A stretch of DNA of 64,000 bases from Callipepla californica brunnescens (GCA_023055505.1 JALIRH010000035.1:3776382-3840381); one strand, 5' to 3'; positions 13,381 through 26,729 are shown, counted from the first letter of the stretch. Made by a program: numbers and translations. The notes: generated by a model not told the origin, from the letters alone.

Positions 13381-13861
13381 AGCTTAAATTAGATTAAATT
13401 TGAAAGGACATTGGTTATGTGGACCTATGAAATTGATCAGATGATCAGCCTTGCTTATTTAGAAGAAATTTAAACCTTACGGTGTTTGTCACTCCTGATC
13501 ATTCGAACATGCAAGCTCGTAGCAACAAATAATAAATAAAAAAACCTCTCCTCTCTCCCCCCATAATATGAAACCATTTACACTTAAATTTGGAGTTTCC
13601 TGAAACCAAAATTCAAAGGCCAGAGGTGTGTGGAACAGCAAAAAGGAAATGGCAGCTCTCATATCTGCCTAAATACCTCCGTGCCCTGTTGCCATAGCAT
13701 CTGAGCTCTTCCGAATCACTAACCAATTTGGACTGCGGAGCCCTCCTGTCCAGGATAGAAGCATTTCCACTACTTTAAATCCCTTCTTCCTACGGAGAGT
13801 TAAATAGAGTGGAGGGGAGGGAGAAAGGTACGGAGCGACCGAATAAATCAGTATAATTTAC
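13381..13861 (+). other. sequence ending in a poly(A) signal, possible transcript 3' end or retrocopy
   Basis: This stretch is unrecognised. It ends with AATAAA at 13842-13847, 14 bases before a run of 21 A, which matches the spacing of a poly(A) signal to a cleaved, tailed transcript. AT-rich stretches occur at 13380-13410 and 13525-13545, and a more mixed part with several CpG at 13680-13760. I see no open frame worth calling. It could be a processed retrocopy, the 3' end of a noncoding RNA next to a genomic A tract, or coincidence. Confidence 0.25.
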
Positions 13862-13882
13862 AAAAAAAAAAAAAAAAAAAAA
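13862..13882 (+). repeat. A21 homopolymer
   Basis: A pure run of 21 A is followed by a purine-rich stretch. It is the longest A run on the plus strand. The AATAAA upstream makes a retrotransposed tail possible, but no clear flanking target-site duplication is visible. Confidence 0.9.
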
Positions 13883-15180
13883 GAGAAAAGGTTGAAAATT
13901 GAAAGAAAGGGAGGGGAAAGAAGCAAGGGCTAACGGTAAAATGAAAAATGAAGTGCTGTGATAAAAATGATACAGTGTCCAGGCAGCCCAGTGCCCAACC
14001 TTGAAAACCCCCTGAGTAAAACATTGCTCAGCGAAGATGAATCCTCTCCCCTAACCTTGTTCACAGCTACATCTTTGCAGGTTAGAAAATCATTACTTGC
14101 TCACTTTGCAGCCCTCAGAAGAGTTCCTGCATCCCTCTGCATATGGATGGGTAGATTGGATTAGTTCAGACTGAACTGAATGGGCAGAGAGATTCTCTGT
14201 ATCTAGGAATGTTGTGCAGGGTCATTTGTTTTCAGTAAGATTGTAACTAGGAAAAAATCCCTCCTGAAAGAAACAAAGAGACCTCAATATGTTGCCATCA
14301 GGAGATGTTAGCCAAAAGCCAGGCTGAAAGAGCTGCACTGCAGCAGAAATGCCTGGAAAAAATAGAAGTGCTTCAGCAAAACCACACAGGCTGTCGGAGC
14401 AAGTAGCTTGTGGGTCCCTGCTCCTTTTGCAACTGAAAGGATCTGTGCACTTTCCTTCTTTGTTGCTCATCCCCCAGCTTCCAGCTGCATGCTGCCTCCA
14501 TGCTGCACAGGAATACTTGTCTTCCCCTTGCTCACTTCCACTTGGAAGTTGAGGTCTTTTGACTGAGGCTGAGCACTTGGGACTGTCCGTGAGGAGAGGG
14601 CTTTGATGGGAACTGTTCAAAACCCAACGGGTTTTGAAAGAGGAGCAGTTGTTTAGACCTCAGAAAATCAGGTGGTTCCTTGCCACAGGCAAAACAAGCG
14701 AACAAACAAAAAAAGGGTACCACCAATGTCCCAGGTTGCTAGGGGTAAGCTTGATAAAAAAGAAGCCTGAGTAAAGGCGGCAAGAAGCACTGGGAGTTCA
14801 CCCAGATCCTTTTAGGATCAGATGCTTTAGCTGGAGAGCACACTAATAGTTTACTGGACGGTCTCAGATCATTGGGAAAAAAAAAAAAAGTTAGCCAGAA
14901 AAGCAGAAGCACGTGGCAATGAAAAAAAACACAGCCTCAAGAAATGGAAAATAGACCCTTTCTGTTTTTAATAATGCGTCAGCTTTTGTACAAACTGGCC
15001 CTGAGCCCAAAGATACAGACTGTTGCTTCCATTTACAACCATGTCTGGTTTTTGATGGCTGTATAAGTAAATGCTCCATTATCTCTTACAGATATATTTT
15101 CAATATGTGATCTGAACCTCGGTTTATTCATCCACTGATTTGGTCATCTCTTTAGCAGAAGCTCGTCTTTTGCTTTCATC
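13883..15180. other. anonymous noncoding sequence
   Basis: No gene is supported. A purine-rich patch follows the A tract to about 13930. A run of 13 A occurs at 14877-14889. The 132-codon open stretch on the minus strand at 14222-14620 has no recognisable domain. Confidence 0.55.
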
Positions 15181-15345
15181 GAGGAATTTCAAAGTGTTCC
15201 ACACAGATCCGTGATTTCAGCTTGTTAAATGTCACTGAAATGGAAGCTGAGGCATGGAGAAATGAAATAAATGTATCCAAATTCACGCTGTGAGTCAGAA
15301 ACAGAGCCAGAAATAGGCTGGCAATGAACATACTGGAGATGATGA
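15181..15345 (-). repeat. MIR-type SINE fragment
   Basis: From about 15232, 'aatggaagctgaggcatgg' followed by 'agaaatgaaataa', then a CACGCTGTGAGTCAG stretch and 'cagagccag', runs in the order of the reverse MIR core (gaaactgaggcacagagaagttaag, then the cacagctagt part, then ggcagagctgg). The portion from 15181 to 15231 may be the MIR 3' part but is badly decayed. Confidence 0.5.
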
Positions 15346-17599
15346 AAGGTCAGGACAGAGCCCAGCGTCACTAGCAGGATGAAGCTGCCTCTTTTCAAGG
15401 TAAGACATTCTCTAGGATACACAATGTGCACAAAAACTGATAAAATGAGTGCTCTTGCATTTCTCACGCCGCTCTTGTCTATATTTCCCTCTCATTTCCC
15501 CATCTATGTTTCTGCCTTTCTTCTCATCAGTAGAAGGTATCAGCCCTCTGTACCACATAGTTTGCTGGTAGCTTTCAAATGCTGTTACTTTTAAGCTTCC
15601 AGGATCCCTCGTTCACATGAGAGGTGGAGATGCCTCGGGTGCTTGTTTCACTTTGTTTTCCCCTCAGAGGTTTGTATCATGGCTAAGCACATTACATAAG
15701 AGTCACTGCTTGATGCAATTTGTGTTAGTTCATTAAGCACAAGATATGATTAACATGAACACTTCTTTAATCAACCAAAGATGCTGTTACAGACACTTAA
15801 AAGTCTTGTGATCTCCTAGCTGTTCCTTTCTCCATATTGCTTTTCTGTCTAGATTTACAAGAGAGCAGCCAGCCTGCAGTCTCTACGTGGCAGTGTGGAG
15901 CAGTTTGGAACCATGGGAGCATCTTCAATTCTGAAACAGAGAAACTGAAAGAGAATCATCTTCCCCTGAAATAATTCTGTAGATTTTGCTCTTGTGCATA
16001 CCTGTCCAGGCTGACCCAGAAAGAAAGGCAGTGACATTTATTGTCAACTTCTTTCTTGGCTCTCAGTCTTGCAGCCACTTTGTTAGTTACAGTTTCCATC
16101 AGTAGCTCCATGAAGATATGACCATTTCTTGCATTTCATCTTGTGGTTGGTCATCTCTATGTCAATACCCTTTGCTGCCAGACCTGATATTTCAATAAAG
16201 AAAGTCACTCTCCTCACCATTTGATTCATCATCTCTGGCTGCAGTGGTGCAAACATGTGGTTCAGTCCCCATGCTGTGATGGAAGTTACTTGGCATCTCT
16301 GTGCCCAGCCTGGTATCATCAGACCACAGAGCAAACCAAACAAAGAGACACAGACACTGCTTGCAATTCACTTGGGCTCCTCACTGCAGTCTGGTGATTC
16401 TCCATTACATCTCTGCTCATTATGAATACAGATAACAGACTATCATGAGCAGAGGAGCCTTATCCTTATGAGATAAAACTTATCTGTGTGCTTAGATCAG
16501 CAGGCTTCTCCTTGCCTAATCTCACCTTGGAAAGCACAGTAATTGCAGAAACATAGAAAGGAAGAGAAGAGTAGGGGGGTGAGAACCCCGATGAATGCTT
16601 CTCTCTAATTCTACCCTCTGAGCTTGTGAGCTTTCACTGCATCCTAGCCACATCCTTTCTAAGTATTGAGCATATACAATGAGCATTGTAAGGAAACAGT
16701 CCTTTACAAGAATTCTTTTGTTCAAATAAAAGCAGAAATAAACCTTATGCCTAGCTGCAAGAATAATCACGCTGGGTAAAAGAACCTCTTGTACTCAAAG
16801 CCTCACTGGTACAATAGGCACCATGTACACACCACTTTCCTTTTAGACTAGATTTCCTGTATTTTCCCCGTTTTGACTCTCTTTAGTGTTTTCTTAGAAC
16901 AAAAGCAGCATCCCTATCCTCTGTCAGCCTCATTGCCAGATGACTGTCTTTTGACCCTATTCTGCCGCAAACAGTGGAAGCATTAAAAACAGTGGTTCAA
17001 GTTGGGGTTCAAGCTCTAAACCAACTGGGGTCAAACACGTACACCATTCTGCTAACAGAACATGTTGTTGGTAAGGGAACTCCTGCCCCAAACTGCATTT
17101 GGTGACAACAAACGCATCCAGGTGCATGTTTCTTAGATGGGTTTCCATTCTCACTGTGGTCTAAACCAGATCTTTTGATTTTAATTCGAGCTTGTTTTTT
17201 TGGGGGGGAGAGAAACCCAATATGACCCATAATCCAGATCCAGATTTCCTTCTTGGCTGACTCTGACGCAGATATCCCAAATCCACCACCACATGGTGAT
17301 CCCAAACTCACTGCCACAATCTCCTTCCCCTTGGTATACTCAAGTTTTTGGGACAGTTTTCCCATTTAACTCACGCCATTTCACCCTCCAAATCTGAGCT
17401 GAGGCTGTAGAGTTATAAAGGAAAAAAGAAAAAGGACATCCTGTTTCTAAAATCTATGGTTTGGTATTGATTTTGAACTTCCCATGAATTGAAAGAAACC
17501 TCCTGTGCAGAAATGCTCCGCAGATACCGTGCTCACCTCTCCTCTCGACATATTCTATCGATCTGCATGTTTATGCCACGTGAGTGATGGATTATCACA
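15346..17599. other. anonymous noncoding sequence
   Basis: No gene is supported. At 15380 a seven-codon ATG frame runs into CAAGgtaaga, which looks like a splice donor, but it has no identifiable partner. The rest holds overlapping short frames and no clear repeats. Confidence 0.5.
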
Positions 17600-17890
17600 T
17601 ATCAAGCCTTGCAGTATTCATTTAATGCCTCTGAATAAAACATTTCTCACAGATTAACTGAGCAGTTTTAAGCGAACAACCATTTTCATCTGTTTTAAAT
17701 TTTCATGGGTACTTTCCTGGAGAACAAGTACATTGTTAATAATTGAAGGGATTGAGACCTTGCTAATCTCTTTGTATTTTAATAAAGTCCTGTTGCACCC
17801 TGGTCATTTATTTTTAAAATCTCAGCATTTATAAAAATTCATTAAATTTTATTTCCCTCTCTTTTTAAATGAATAATCTTGAGATTACAT
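17600..17890. promoter_or_regulatory. AT-rich block resembling a conserved noncoding element
   Basis: A dense A/T-rich block has repeated TAAT, TTTAAA and AATAAA words, and is sharply different from the flanks. The texture suits a homeodomain-rich enhancer or a matrix-attachment type region. No binding site is proven and conservation is untested. Confidence 0.25.
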
Positions 17891-19752
17891 GAGGAGTGAT
17901 TGTTTATGTGCCAGAGAACTGGGATTGTGTTGTGTGCCGAGAGCTACAAGTGTGGCTTGCGACAGATTCAGTGGATGAGAGGAGAGAGTGCCATATTTCA
18001 GGAGAAGCAGAGGGAGGAGGAAGCAAGAGATGAGAAAAAAGTAGGGAAGCGGTTTTGTCACAGAGCCAGATGGGCGTATGAAAACAAGACAAAGTGCTGG
18101 TCCGTAAATCAGGAGAAACACATGTACATGGGAGAATGCATTCATCGCTAGAATACGTTTTTCTCATTCTGTCCCTTCATCACTCCATCTACAATGCCAT
18201 TTCTGTGACCCGCGCTACTCTTTCTCCTGTTCACCTTTTGACTTCTGTCTCTCGCTATCAATCCTTGTCTGTCTCTCAGACTCCAATTTGAATCTTCGCT
18301 GCCTCTGCTGAGAGCTTCTCAAAGCTTGACTCCACGCGGACCCATTTCTCTTCCTCAAATAAAATTACTTCTTTACACACCGCCCCGGGATTATGTTTCA
18401 AAGGAGAAGAGAAAACCTAATACGTACGTGACTTCTTTTATTGTTTTCAAGACAGTGTCAACCCTAAGAATGCTGGCCTCAAAACTATTGCATTCCAGTC
18501 AATTTCATTAAATGCTGTAGTAGGATAGAGCGTGTTTGGTGCGGGAGTCTGATAACAAGATTCCTGAAGGCTCCCAGAGATAACGGGTGTTAGCGTTACA
18601 TGCTCAGAATGAGAAGCGACTGATGAGGCTTTGGCAAAGCAGTGAAGAAAGGCAAAATGATGCCACTGGATGCCCTCGTTTCTGCACAGAGAGAGGGGTC
18701 AGTTCTCTAACTCTGCCTTCACAAAGATTTTGGTGGCCAATAGATTTCGGCTGCAGCCACTCTTGAGCTATTCCGCTGCCGGCTGCAACTGCCCTTCAGT
18801 TTGAAGGGATCGTGGTGAGAGGGCAGTGATCAAACTCATGTCATGAGCTGAGACCTCTGCCCCCTCTGAAGATCTCTTTGAAACGTTGCCTGTTTGATAT
18901 GTGACCATCCTCTGTGCAAACCGTGCCAGGCTATCAAAACCATGAAAAGATGCTGAAATGCTGAGATAAGCTGATGTGTTGGTGGGAACAGAAATTGGAC
19001 TGGGCAGCACAGCTTGGGTTTGGATTGACAGGTTTCTATGTGAGTGATTTCAAGCAGCAAGTTGTGAAAACCTGCTGTGGGAAAGAGCTTAAAATTGCTC
19101 TGCATTAAATCTTCCTCTAGAGGAGAATATCTTTTTTTTTATTTTTTTGCATTTATAATAAAGTTTCTGCTTAGCTGTTTACTGATGAGCTCTCATGGTG
19201 GAGGATGGAAAAAGGCAGAATCTTTGCATGAGACAGATTCCTAAGTGGTGCTGCTGTTATCGAGCTAAGCAGGCTGGGTTTGATCTCCAGAAAACGTTTC
19301 TGTATTGCTAGAAAGAGTTTTCAACAAGAATGTCGGTGAATTAAGCACTGCTAATGAACTCTTGGGCAGGGAGTGTGGTCACAGAGGGTGATAGCAGCCA
19401 CCACCATTGAATTAGATACAGAACTGATCTGAGTACTAGTGATCTGCTTTGCCTTCCCATTAGCAGGCTAATATTCTCCCTATCTGTATTCCCCCTGGAT
19501 GTGCATAGCTTAGAGCTCCTTTCACTTCCTATTTCAGACTGTGGAGCATCATCCTTAAATAGCTGTCATACTCCACTCGAGGTGGGATTTGCTGCGTTTC
19601 AGCAGCTGATACCAAGGTATAGGATATGATGTGGAAACTGAACTAAACTGTGGGCCGTGCTCTAGCAACTTACACTGCTTCAGTGGCAGTTTCTGTGGGA
19701 AGCTGGATAGTCCATGTGCAGACAGGTTCTCAGAACCACGGACAGATGACAT
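17891..19752. other. anonymous noncoding sequence
   Basis: No gene is supported. A purine-rich patch lies at 17995-18050 and a T9 run at 19132-19140. Otherwise the sequence is mixed, with no repeat I recognise. Confidence 0.5.
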
Positions 19753-19880
19753 AAAATCATAGAATTACTAAGAATAAAAAAGATCTCTGAGATCATCCAG
19801 TCCAACCATTGATCTATCACCACCATACCCACCAAACCATGTCCCTCAGAGCCTTTTTTTGAACACCTCCAGGGAAATAG
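19753..19880 (-). repeat. CR1 LINE, 5'-truncated 3' end
   Basis: In reverse orientation this shows the CR1 3' end: 'aaatcatagaatt', then 'gagatcatccagtccaacca', then the 'accatgtccctcagagcc' and 'gaacacctccaggga' words. Similarity fades after about 19880, where the truncated 5' end probably lies. There is no coding sequence. Confidence 0.88.
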
Positions 19881-22480
19881 CTAGTTCTGTTTCCCCAGCA
19901 GCACTGAATTGCCACCAAATCTGCATGTATTACCCCTACTGTGTCTTCTGTTACGTCCTCAGTTCTTGCACCAAGAGGTGGTGCAGAAGAAGGTTCTCTC
20001 CTAGGGCAGCACACAACTGGTTCATCCTCTCCTTGGAAGTGAAATAGAAGCAGTTTACATCATTTACGCATTTGTTTAGAGCAGTTGCCTTTCTACCAGG
20101 TCAACAGTCTGCCCCTATATACTTCCTTGTCTCTAGAAGATACAAACTGCCACTTTCCTGCAATCCAGGCCCAGTTGACTGTGACTGATGGCTTTGCTAA
20201 GACCTTGGAAACTTCAGGCCAGTGGTGCATCTCAAAGGAAATAAGGATTTAGCCTTTTTAGAAAACAAATGACTTGTCTGGAAGTTCGCTCTCTCCCTCT
20301 CTGGGGTATAATGCAATCAGCGCTCACACAAGTGCTGCATGCACTCCCTGTGACCACAGGCTGGAAGAGTAAAGCAAGCCTGGGCTCAGCTGCAAGCTCT
20401 TTGTGCTGCTGTGACACGGGCTTATTTGGGCTTGAAGTGCAGTGATGTCAGTGCTCTTGTCACCTGGAGCTCTGTCCTCCTGATTATCCTATTTTTGCAA
20501 CTGCCTTGTCCCAGACTGACCTCCTTTAGCTGCTACTTCACAAATGCACAGTGGTGTGCACACAACGAGACATGGCCATGCAGTCACACAATCCCAGAGT
20601 CACATGTGCTCGTCCAGTCTCTCTCTTCCCCTACTCTCTTCCAGAGCACTTGCATGCACTTTTTTAGCCTAGCAGCAAGAATCATGCAGGTTAAATCTCC
20701 CCAACACACACAGGCTGTCGTGGGCTCGTGATTTTCTGCTTATCCATGCGGCCAGACAAACAATCCCAAGTTCACAAGCAGCATTACTCAAAAATGTTCA
20801 TACTTCTCTTTCTTTCTTGTATGTCAAGCCTCCCCTGCATCATACATCTACTGCCAGCACATTGTGCACATAAATATGATTTTCTTCTGACTTTTCCTAA
20901 GGTAAAGGACCAAATTAATAAACTGAGCTTCACTTTAGGATCGGTAAAGCAGCTGTGGGAATGTTTTGAAGCCATGTTACGTTCAAGGTCTGTTATTTTT
21001 TAATATCCCGTTTCCCCAGGTGTATTTTCAGATATGGTCTATGGGTGAATACTGAGCCAGCTGTAACCCTGACAACACTGACCCAGATGGTAATCAGCAA
21101 AATGGACTAATTGAATAATGTTGAGTTAGAGCCAGTGCTTTGCAGAACTCTGTTAGACCCTGCAGAAACTCCGTGTAATTTAAAGATGTTGAGTGGATTT
21201 CACATTCTCCTCTCTGATTCCACACCTGGAGACATATCCCTCAGTGGTCAGAGCAGCATAAATGCCTTTTAGAGACTTTCCATTATTTTCTAGGGCTTCT
21301 CCATGATCTGAAAAGGAAGGAACGTCCAACACAGTTGTGCAAGTCTTGTGCTCTGCTGGGACACTAACCCAGGTTGTGAAATGAAACCTCATTCCACACA
21401 TAAGTGCTGCAGCTGAGAAGCCCTGGATGTCCCATCATTGCACACTGGGACAGGGACAGCAGTATGATGGGGACCTCGTGGCACCAAGCACGTGCTGCTG
21501 GAGCTTTGGATCAGCCAAGCTGCAGCAAAGGAAAGCAACGATTGCAAGCAGAAAATAACCTGTCCGTGAATGGGAGGGGGCGTTGACTTTCTGTCATTAA
21601 CCTTTGAGATTCTCTTTGGCAAGGAGAAAAATAATGAGCAGCGGCCAGTGATGTCACTGTGCAAAGAGCACTCCAGCCCACTGATTTATGGGGGAACTGA
21701 ATAATTCAGCCAGCCTCTGCGGTGCTGTATTAATTCTTTCTCTGTCACCAGGGCTGAGGTTTGCCTGGGGAACGTGGGCTTACAACAGTTCTTTGTCAAG
21801 CTCATCTTCCTCACTGCATCTGGGACACTTGAGCCAGAACTAGGCAGGGAATACAGGAAAAGGGGGCATCTGTGAGCAGCAGAAGAAAGGTGCTGCTGGT
21901 GGGACTGTTGGGAAACTGCTGGTGGAAATGGAAAGGGTCGCCAGCCTCATCCACACTCGATTGATGTCCTGTCCATAAGAGCTTAGCTCTGCTTATGAGC
22001 AGGTCTGTGTGAGGTCAGCTATGTTTGCCTGACTTGTTATCATATTCAAGAGATAAAACTGTGTTTGGAGAGCACATAGAGAGCGTGATGTCGATGAGAA
22101 TTGAGTTTTGGGGTGGGATTTGCCACCTTCCAGTTAGCATAGATAATGCTGCCTACAAATACCTTTCTCTAAAACTGTCCTTTTTCCTGTCTGTGTTCTG
22201 CCTCCAGCAAACCCAGCCGGTGCTCAGTTTGTTTGGTGCTTGAGAATATTACACATTTCATTACCTTATGCTCCATCTTACCCATTGACTGACTGACTGA
22301 TGGATTGTTATTGAGATCCTTTCACTTATGTTTTTCTTCTGGCAAAGGAAGAGCCAAAGAATGATTTAAATCAGGGCCAACTGTTGTTGCTATGTGTTAA
22401 AAGTCACACTCACCTTCTGTCTGAAGACAGAAATTGACTTTTTTTTTTTTAATTTCAAAGCATGAGGTTCTGCTGCCCTA
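19881..22480. other. anonymous noncoding sequence
   Basis: No gene is supported. The first 150 bases may contain further decayed CR1 sequence that I cannot confirm. AT-rich patches lie at 20860-20935 and 21100-21185. A GACT repeat of three and a half units sits at 22287-22300 and a run of 12 T at 22439-22450. Confidence 0.5.
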
Positions 22481-25342
22481 TACATTCTGTCCCAAAGTCA
22501 AATCTCTTGGAGGCTCTTTGAAGACTTTCCTGAAGAACAGCTCCAGTTGATGTGGGTCATGTGAGAGAACTAAGTCCAAGCCAACAAAATTCTTGCAGGG
22601 TCTGCAGATGATCCAGGAATAGTTCTTGGATGAACAGGGAGCCCAGAGCGATGCAAGATAATTGCCAAGGACAAGACTGGGTCAATCCAAGCCTGGAGCA
22701 TCCATCAATTTAGCCATGGTAATTCCAGCAGACATGCACAACTTTGTCCCTGCTTGAGAGCATAGACCCAGGGAACCTCTGAGCTGCAAAAGTCAGGAGA
22801 GCTTTCTCCTGTATGCAGCCACTTCAGTGATGGTGGTTTGCGTACACAAGTGTAACAGGAATGCTACAGATGCACTGCTCCTAATAATGAGCCTATATGT
22901 GGAAGATACAGACCCCAGCGTAAAAACAATTCAAGACTACATTCAGAGGTCCAGCAGTGGATAGTGGTTTGGAGGGAAAAGTCAGGAGAAAGATGGAAAC
23001 TGAGATATAGCATCAGAATGCAGGATGGGAAGGAGAGGCTCCTGTCAAGGTGGGCTGGCTGGCAACTGACATTTCACAGAGCCATAAAAGCCAGAAAGTA
23101 AACAAGCCTCATTAATTCCAGCAAAGGGCAATGTACTTAGCAGCCAGATTCTGCTCTTTTCTTTAGCTTTCCCCCTTATTGTCTGAGGACTTCATTGTCA
23201 TAAACACCTTCACAAAGTTCATAACAGAGTTTTAAAATATTTAAAGAATAGTCGAATAGGAACTCATATTCCATGGAGGGAGCGAGTCATTTTCTTCCTT
23301 CCTTCTTACCACTGCCATAGATCCAATTTCTACTCCTCCCACATCACTTTCTCTGTTCCACTGACATCTTCCTTGCTCTCTGCTTCTGCCCCTTTCTTCT
23401 GCAGCTTCCCACTCTGCCAGACAATATGCACGCCTTCCCAAAGCCTCCAGCGCTCAGCACAGTTATTCTCCTAGCTGTTGAGAGGGAAGAGATTTGGGGT
23501 GGAAAATTTAATGAGGTGATCCATAAGCCAGCTGTTTCCTATTTGTGTTTGTTTCTTGCTGGAACGAGATAATTTGTCCATCCACTTGGCAAACTGCAGG
23601 ACAAGGTGGCAGCCCAGCTCTGTGGCACACGCAGGCTTCCACGTGCTTGTGCTCACCTCTGAGTTGAGGGTGCAGAGCTGTAGCCCTGGGGCACAGCTGA
23701 GGGCAAGCTAAGCCCTACCCTGGGCTATGCCTTGCATAAAGCTGCCAGGAAGAGATACAGAAGCAGGGCTGCCTGGCAAACAGAGGAAAGCAGCTTGAGA
23801 AAGCAGCTGATGCTGAAGAGCACACGCAGCAGTGACAGACACTATTTGCAGAGGTGCCAAATCGGTTCTGCAGGATGTTTCAGTTCAAGCACAGGGTAGA
23901 AAACCACGCTCCCTCCTAATAACATACCGTGCTGAGGAGCAATGGAAGGGATGACAACGCAGCCAGGAGCGCTCTCTCTTTTCCCAGGGCCAGTCAGTTG
24001 GCCCACACCTAGTAATAGGAGATGCTGTGATGTTAGATGTGAAGCACTGTATTCAGGCAGCAAGTTTGTTTTCAAAGATGAAAGGCTTGCAGTCTGTTCC
24101 TGACTGTGGAAAGGTCCCTTTTTGGATGACCTGAACCAAAAAAGCTTCAGGCTCATCTGTGGAGACAAGAGACAGCTCTCCCACTTCGGAGGGTTTCTTT
24201 CTTGCTGCTAAATTCTCAGAAATTCAAACCAGGCAGAAGTCAGAGTGACGATAAGGATTGTTTTGTTATTTAACAAGTCTATCTGGAGTTATAATCAAAG
24301 CAAAGAGTAACTTAGGAGCATATGTTTACATTTCTTGCTCTGGGACGTCAGCATCGCTGTGTGCGTTAAGGGTGAGATGTGATGCAGTGCTGCGGATGTA
24401 CTACTTCTTCCAAAGAGCTCAGGAGCACTCTGCACACGGCCTGAGCACTCTGCTTCTGCTCTTCTCCTGTCAGCCTGTGATGCTGAGGCCACGCAGTGTG
24501 GAGAAAGCCCTTCTCTGGTCCATGGAGGAGCCTGAGAGCTGCCTCCTGTCTCCTGTGTCTCACCTGCAACTGCATCAGAAATTCCTTGTTACGTGAACGC
24601 AGGATTCATCCTGTGTTGGCCGTGGCCTGTGGTTAATAGCTGCTAAATTCAGTGCCACTGGGATCTTTCCTCCTGGAGAATCACCATGGAGACCCTGCTG
24701 TGACTGTACCAAGCACACCTCTTGGCCCTGACATTCATCCTTTTGCTATGTACCACAAAGTCAGCTTTAGCTTGGGGAAGCGAGCAAATAAATATGAAAA
24801 CTGCTCCCAGAGGAGGTAAATATTCGCTAGACAAGCAGAAAGAGGAGCAATAATACACCATGTAAGCTGTTGCCTTGTATTTAGCTCAGCTCCCTTTTCT
24901 CCCCTTGTAAAGTATTGTTGCTCTGTTATATTAATCTTTACTCCGAAGCAAATTAAAGCAGGGACAGTTGTCAGAGCATTATTAAGAACATCTGTTTAAT
25001 TAGGGCTGATTTTGCATCAATTTGAGAGAGGAACGTGCCACTCCTGTTCACCCAGTGCTGTCTCTCTCCCCTTTCTACCCCTCCCCAGATGCACTGTGTG
25101 CTGGAGGAGGAGCATGCAGGGAATGCAGGAGCACCTGAGAGGTATCAGCCCTCCCTGTCAGTGCTGGGGAAGGAGGCAGGGATATAGCTGTCGTGGGCTT
25201 TTTTAGTGATCTCTGTTGAGAGCCTCAGTCCCTACTTTCTACCCCTCAGAAGGTAATTTGGAATTCTGTAAAGTGATTGTGAATAACTATTAATTATCAT
25301 TAGCAATTTGCCATTCCAGGCCAGCCTTTCATCTGGGAATCA
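22481..25342. other. anonymous noncoding sequence
   Basis: No gene is supported. AT-rich blocks at 23100-23255 and 24890-25030 contain ATTAAT and TTTAAT words and may be regulatory. The part at 25255-25340 just before the SINE is also AT-rich with several TAAT cores. Confidence 0.5.
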
Positions 25343-25512
25343 CAGAGCAATTTTACAAATGCTAATTAATTGAGACTACTTCATGAAATAGTCTGTTAAA
25401 CTCATTTTACAGGGCTGAATCAAGGCTGAGAGACACAAAGAGAGTTGCTTGTGTCAGAGGTGATGCTGACAGCTGAACCCAGATTTCCCAGCTGCTCCAC
25501 AGGTGAGGTTCT
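25343..25512 (-). repeat. MIR SINE, nearly full-length fossil
   Basis: This is the best MIR in the window. In reverse orientation it carries a degenerate 3' part (an 'agcaattttacaaatgctaa' stretch resembling 'agcgctttacatgtattaa'), the central 'actcattttacag', a decayed gaggaaactgaggc segment, the 'gagagacacaaagagag' word, and the tRNA-proximal 'gctgaacccagatttcccag' part. The element is ancient and inactive. Its survival may reflect neutral chance or co-option as an enhancer, since AT-rich sequence lies directly beside it. Confidence 0.65.
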
Positions 25513-26518
25513 CAAGCTCTCCCACCTTCAGTGCAATGATCTGGCTGTGTAATGGCACCCTCCATCCCCCCCAGTACTTGCACAAGGCGATGCCAGGAGG
25601 TGAAAAAAACTGCCAAAGGTTTGGCTTCAGCTGTTTCTTTTATCTGGATGAGATGGTTCTCAGGGGACAGGTCTGCTAGAAAGGATAAAATACAAAGTGC
25701 AGTCTGCCTGTGATTGCTAGAATTTTGAAGACAGGTTCAGGATTTCTCTAAACACACTCCCTTCCTCCTTAAATGCTTGCTCCTGCTCTTTGTCAAGGCT
25801 GTGATGCAGGATGGCTTTTGCTATGACCCGTTCAAACAGTTCTTACAATCCCATACCCATCCATCCATCTTTCTCCACATATCTCTGCTTTTCTTTATGT
25901 CTTCAGATTGCTCCATCTGATTGTCAAGGCACCGTTCCTTCTATATTTATCTGTCCACTTACCCGGGCAGCCAGCAGTGAATTAATCGTTATGTCCACAG
26001 CCTCGGCTGGGAGAGGCACTGACTCATAGATCCAAGTCCAGGAGGCCAAGAGCTTGTTTGTTACTTGAAAAGACTAAACTCTGTTTGGAGCTGCCCAAGA
26101 TGTCAAGAGTGTGTTGGTGAATTAACTTTGGGAACGGAAGGTTGGAGCTTAGCTCTGTGTGCACAGGAAACAGATCTAGCTGGTCCTATTCTGCACGCAG
26201 TTATTCAGCATGCTGCAGGTCTCAGCATTCCAGGGGAGCATGTAGAAAGAAGCAGTGCTGACTTTTTCCCCGCAACCCTTTCTCTTCTTCATGACCTTCA
26301 CGTGTTTTTGGAAAGTTAGAAGTTGTTATTGAGTTAACCCTTCTTTGCCTCCATTCAGTGCTATTCTCCCCTCGGGGTGTATTTCCTGCAAGGTCCGCCT
26401 GTTCAGTTCCGTACATGATGATGTGTTAATTGGGGTTAGAGTGGTGCCAGGTCACTCGGTTCAAAGCAGTGCATACCTATGTGTGAATCCAAATCCCAGT
26501 GAGGGGCCTGAGATATTT
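25513..26518. other. anonymous noncoding sequence
   Basis: No gene is supported. A CATC-rich patch of three units occurs near 25859-25870. No other repeat or long frame is visible. Confidence 0.5.
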
Positions 26519-26690
26519 TCGTAGAATCATTAAGGCTGGAAAACTGATAAGGCCACCTCATCCAACCATCAACTCATGCCTGTGAGCACTCAAGACCATG
26601 ACCCTCAGTGTGACATCCACCTTTGCCTTGAAAACCTCCATGGACAGCGACTCCACCACCTCCCTGGGCAACCCATATCGGTACCTCACC
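26519..26690 (-). repeat. CR1 LINE, 5'-truncated 3' end
   Basis: In reverse orientation, 'gtagaatcattaaggctgga' is followed by a decayed aagacc segment, 'catccaaccatcaac', then the words for 'gaaaacctccatggacagcg' and 'ccacctccctgggcaaccca'. This is the order of the CR1 3' untranslated end. It is more diverged than the copies at 46573 and 50038. Confidence 0.88.
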
Positions 26691-26729
26691 AAAGCAAGAG
26701 ATAGAAGATGAAATCCTAGAAATAAACTC

